Shown piece by piece: positions 5,483 through 7,782 of a DNA stretch of 7,782 nucleotides (the stretch's first letter is position 1; every line of letters starts with the position of its first letter). The notes under the pieces are model-generated. The model made no database searches and was not told the DNA's origin. It worked only from the letters and a program-made list of their open reading frames with translations. The translations under genes and the position numbers were made by a program. This stretch comes from Campylobacterota bacterium (lineage in GTDB: Bacteria; Campylobacterota; Campylobacteria; Campylobacterales; SZUA-545), in contig BNUO01000083.1 of assembly GCA_025997415.1 (NCBI GenBank), positions 1 through 7,782 of the forward strand. Direction: 5' to 3'.

Positions 5483-6760
5483 GTGCGGTGGTTTAGGCGG
5501 CTATTTTTCTCGCAAACCGATGGCGTTGATGATCTGCGCTACAAGGCGCGTCTGCACGCTTTCGGCTTTGCGATCGTAGGCGTACTCGGCGTGAGCGCGG
5601 TCGATCGCATTTCAACCGCGCTGATCGTCTCGCGCGGCGGCTCGTACTGGACGCTGCCGATCGGCGTTGCGTTTTTTGTCTTTTCGGCGTTTTTTCTCTA
5701 CGCGATTTTGCGAAGCTCCTCGCGGGTTACCGAAGATGCGCTGATGAACCTTGCAGAGCAGAAGCGCGGTTTGCAACTGTTTAATCTAGCGCTCGAAACC
5801 AGCGCGGACGCGATCTACTGGTTTGAGATCACCGACACCAAGTTTTTCTATGTCAATCAAGCGGCGTGCCGAATGCTCGGCTACGAAAAAAACGAGCTTC
5901 TTGAAATGCGGCTTGGCGACATCGAAGACAATCCGCAGTTGCACACGACCACATTTTTGAACCTCATCAAAGAGCGGCGGACGATCCGTTTTGAGTCCGA
6001 GCAGCGGCGCAAGGACGGCACAAAACTGCCCGTTTCGGTGCTCTCATTCTATTTTTGCAGCGACGAGAGCGAACTTATCTGCGCCCATGTCCGCGACATC
6101 ACCGACAAACTAGCGCAGACAGCGCAGCTCGTGGAGCAAAACGAGGAGCTTAAAAACTCATTAAACGACAAAGAGACGCTGCTAAAAGAGATTCACCACC
6201 GCGTCAAAAACAACCTTGAGATCGTCTCCTCGCTCCTGCAAATGCAGGCTAGGCGCGAAGATGATCCGCACATCAAAGAGATCTGCTACAAGAGCCAAAG
6301 CCGCATTTACGCGATCGCGCTCGTCCATGAGATGCTCTACAAGAGCGATCGCCCCGCCGCGATCGATATGCAAGCGCACATCAAGTCGCTCACCGAAACG
6401 ATGATCGAACTCTACGCGCTCACGAATCCCATCGATCTGACGCTTGAGACGGAGCCGATCTACCTGCAAATGCCCCGCGCCATTCCCATTGCGCTGGTTA
6501 TTCACGAGCTGTTTCTCAACGCCGTCAAATATGTTTCGGGCGACTTTCTTGCGATCACGGTTGTTATGCGGCGCGAAGATGAGACGATCGTCTTTGGAGT
6601 GATTGACAACGGGAGCGGGTGCAGCCGCGAGATGATCGCCAACTCAAATTCACTCGGCTGGCAACTCATCAGCAATATCGCAGAACATCAGCTCTGTGCC
6701 AAGATTACGCTTGATAACGAGCGTGGTTTTGCCTGTATGCTGAGGTTCGCAGCCGACTAA
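5483..6760 (+). CDS. PAS-domain sensor histidine kinase, HisKA_2 type
   Basis: A 425-residue membrane sensor kinase that autophosphorylates on His and passes phosphate to a response regulator. Two hydrophobic segments (about 26-50 and 56-76) flank a very short external loop, so sensing is probably cytoplasmic. A PAS domain covers about 97-207 (SADAIYWFEI, FFYVNQAACRMLGY, then AHVRDITDK), followed by a coiled-coil-like linker. The HisKA_2 motif LLKEIHHRVKNNLE has candidate phosphoacceptor His239 (HRVKNN). The ATPase domain shows an N-box at 341-350 (HELFLNAVKY), a G1 box DNGSG at 375-379 and a G2-like SLGWQL at 390-395. The start is GTG 5483, 7 nt after the dehydrogenase stop and without a clear Shine-Dalgarno, suggesting translational coupling. 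The next gene encodes the probable partner regulator. The signal is unknown; the operon position suggests something linked to aldehyde metabolism. Confidence 0.88.
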   Translation: MRWFRRLFFSQTDGVDDLRYKARLHAFGFAIVGVLGVSAVDRISTALIVSRGGSYWTLPIGVAFFVFSAFFLYAILRSSSRVTEDALMNLAEQKRGLQLFNLALETSADAIYWFEITDTKFFYVNQAACRMLGYEKNELLEMRLGDIEDNPQLHTTTFLNLIKERRTIRFESEQRRKDGTKLPVSVLSFYFCSDESELICAHVRDITDKLAQTAQLVEQNEELKNSLNDKETLLKEIHHRVKNNLEIVSSLLQMQARREDDPHIKEICYKSQSRIYAIALVHEMLYKSDRPAAIDMQAHIKSLTETMIELYALTNPIDLTLETEPIYLQMPRAIPIALVIHELFLNAVKYVSGDFLAITVVMRREDETIVFGVIDNGSGCSREMIANSNSLGWQLISNIAEHQLCAKITLDNERGFACMLRFAAD

Positions 6761-6769
6761 AGGATGAAA

Positions 6770-7498
6770 ATGGGCGCGAGGATATTGGTCGTCGAAGATG
6801 AGAGCATTATTGCGATGAACATCTGCGAAATCCTGCGCGAGGAGGGCTACGAACCGATCGGCGTTGCGGCAAATGGCGAACGGGCGCTCTCACTTGCGGC
6901 TCAGAAATCGCCCGATCTGGTGCTAATGGACATTACGCTCCAAAACGGCGAAGATGGCATAGCGCTTGCGCAGGAGATCACGCGGCTTCGGGCGGTGCCG
7001 ATTGTCTTTTTGACGGCAAACGATCGCGCAAAAACTATAGCTCGCGCGGGCGAGGTTGAGCCGTACGGTTATGTACTCAAGCCTTTCAAACGCGCAGAAC
7101 TTGCGATCGCCATTTCGATCGCGCTGCGCAAACACGCCGCCGTCAGCGCCGCGCAAAACGAGTGCGCCGTCCTGCGCGATCGCCTGCATCCGCAAGAGCT
7201 TGCAAGTTTGCGGCTGATCGCTCTGCGCGATGGTTACGCATATGATCACGAAGCGAAGCGGCTGCTGCACAACGGCGAAATCGTGGAGTTAGGCGATCGG
7301 GAGGTGCGTCTGGTGTCGATACTCGCCGAAAATGCGGGGCGGATCGTCTCGGTTGAGAGAATCGAGAGTTTTGTCTGGAACGATGAGTTTGCGGGCGAAG
7401 GGGCGCTTCGATCGCTGATGTTTCGCTTGCGGCACAAACTTTCAAAAACCTTGATCTCCTGCCAATCCAAACTCGGCTATATGATCCTAGCGGCGTAA
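6770..7498 (+). CDS. OmpR/PhoB-family response regulator
   Basis: A two-domain DNA-binding response regulator. The numbering here counts from an alternative ATG at 6764. The receiver domain has the acidic pair Glu11-Asp12 (VVEDE), phosphoacceptor Asp56 (LVLMDITL), Thr84 (FLTAND), switch Tyr103 and Lys106 (VLKPF). After a helical linker (about 122-150), a winged-helix domain follows: ELGDREVRLVSILAENAGRI, then RSLMFRLRHKLS as the recognition-helix region, and KLGYMILAA as the C-terminal hairpin. I chose ATG 6770 because AAAGGA at 6759-6764 is 5 nt upstream of it; ATG 6764 overlaps that site. The gene lies within 10 nt of the kinase stop, so the two are almost certainly a pair. Its targets are unknown; control of its own operon would be usual but no operator is visible. 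Confidence 0.9.
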   Translation: MGARILVVEDESIIAMNICEILREEGYEPIGVAANGERALSLAAQKSPDLVLMDITLQNGEDGIALAQEITRLRAVPIVFLTANDRAKTIARAGEVEPYGYVLKPFKRAELAIAISIALRKHAAVSAAQNECAVLRDRLHPQELASLRLIALRDGYAYDHEAKRLLHNGEIVELGDREVRLVSILAENAGRIVSVERIESFVWNDEFAGEGALRSLMFRLRHKLSKTLISCQSKLGYMILAA

Positions 7499-7522
7499 CC
7501 GCGATCCTTTGCTTGGAACTCT

Positions 7523-7543
7523 GCGCTTAGCTACAGCGCTTTT
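7523..7543 (+). terminator. Weak terminator candidate after the regulator
   Basis: GCGCT (7523-7527) pairs with AGCGC (7535-7539) around a 7-nt loop and is followed directly by TTTT (7540-7543). The stem is only 5 bp but GC-rich. It fits the end of the three-gene operon, 25 nt past the regulator stop. Confidence 0.35.
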
Positions 7544-7564
7544 ACGCTATGTTGCCTTAAAGTC

Positions 7565-7572
7565 AAGGAGGG
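7565..7572 (+). promoter_or_regulatory. Strong Shine-Dalgarno of the last gene
   Basis: AAGGAGGG lies 4 nt before ATG 7577, among the strongest sites in the window, and makes this start secure although the gene is cut off. Confidence 0.75.
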
Positions 7573-7576
7573 CGCA

Positions 7577-7782
7577 ATGCCAAAAGAAACTGTCAAAGAG
7601 GAATCCAAAAAGAGCAACGCGGCGAGAAATATCTTGCTTTTGTTGCTGCTACTACTGCTGATCGTGTTTGTTATTTGGTATTTGACCAGACCAGTCGCAC
7701 AGCCCGCACAGCCTGCGCCCGCACCTGCCGCCACAGTAACCGCGCCGATCGCGCCACCCACACCACCCGCTTTGCCGCCCGC
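7577..7782 (+). CDS. Membrane-anchored Pro/Ala-rich envelope protein, N-terminal part (runs off the right edge)
   Basis: 68 codons are visible. Residues 1-17 are charged and probably cytoplasmic (MPKETVKEESKKSNAAR). Residues 18-35 are a Leu-rich membrane helix (NILLLLLLLLL, then VFVIWY). After LTRP a Pro/Ala-rich segment begins (QPAQPAPAPAA, then APPTPPALPP), which would lie in the periplasm. This is a one-helix, N-in topology with an extended periplasm-spanning arm. It is the layout of TonB, TolA-like proteins, SPOR-domain proteins and some OmpA-like or energy-coupling proteins, and the C-terminal domain that would decide between them is outside the window. No signal-peptidase site is evident. 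The low-complexity Pro-rich stretch could also be a wall-spanning linker of unrelated function. Confidence 0.75.
   Translation, partial: MPKETVKEESKKSNAARNILLLLLLLLLIVFVIWYLTRPVAQPAQPAPAPAATVTAPIAPPTPPALPP

Noticed and set aside
1..7782. CRISPR array, tRNA or rRNA genes, phage or toxin-antitoxin system
   Set aside because: No regularly spaced short repeats, no cloverleaf or rRNA sequence, and no recognisable phage or toxin-antitoxin proteins were seen on either strand.

Overview
The window looks like a Gram-negative bacterial chromosome. The signs are lipoprotein signal peptides with lipobox cysteines, an inner-membrane sensor kinase and a proline-rich, membrane-anchored envelope protein. 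No gene fixes the taxon. The style is compatible with a Campylobacterota-like or gut-associated Gram-negative lineage, but that is a guess. GCGATCGC palindromes are clearly over-represented in the right half (five perfect copies between 4642 and 7183).

Left half (1-3786), accessory envelope genes in decay. On the minus strand, 1-374 encodes a repeated surface-protein module of about 107 residues. It changes frame at a G6 run, and a short open frame with a weak lipoprotein-like segment (371-547) sits just upstream of it. On the plus strand, 848-2844 reads as one former lipoprotein in four pieces: signal peptide and lipobox, Big_2 Ig-like domain, RCC1-type repeats, Cys-pair linker, and an alpha/beta-hydrolase (lipase-like) domain with an AHSQGN nucleophile motif. 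It is interrupted by TAG at 1079, a frame change near 1409 and TGA at 1615. A second lipoprotein gene (2780-3786) carries two tandem copies of a module of about 135 residues with an EF-hand-like loop (DSNHNGVRDDVE). It is split by what looks like a 2-bp slippage in a GAGAGAG tract.

Two short inverted-repeat elements (645-738 and 3793-3866) share end sequences and lie in the gaps between genes, suggesting a dispersed, MITE-like or REP-like family.

Right half (3960-7782), intact genes. An extended -10 promoter and a strong Shine-Dalgarno precede a benzaldehyde/vanillin-type aldehyde dehydrogenase. It is followed after 7 nt by a PAS-HisKA_2 sensor histidine kinase, and then within 10 nt by an OmpR-type response regulator. 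The spacing implies one operon, so a signalling pair is transcribed with an aldehyde-oxidising enzyme and may respond to its substrate, to its product or to redox state. After a weak terminator candidate, a new gene with a strong Shine-Dalgarno starts at 7577. It encodes a short cytoplasmic N-terminus, one membrane helix and a Pro/Ala-rich stretch, and runs off the window.

The contrast between damaged lipoprotein genes on the left and clean reading frames on the right argues against random sequencing error as the whole explanation. It points to relaxed selection, or to switchable expression, of surface proteins.
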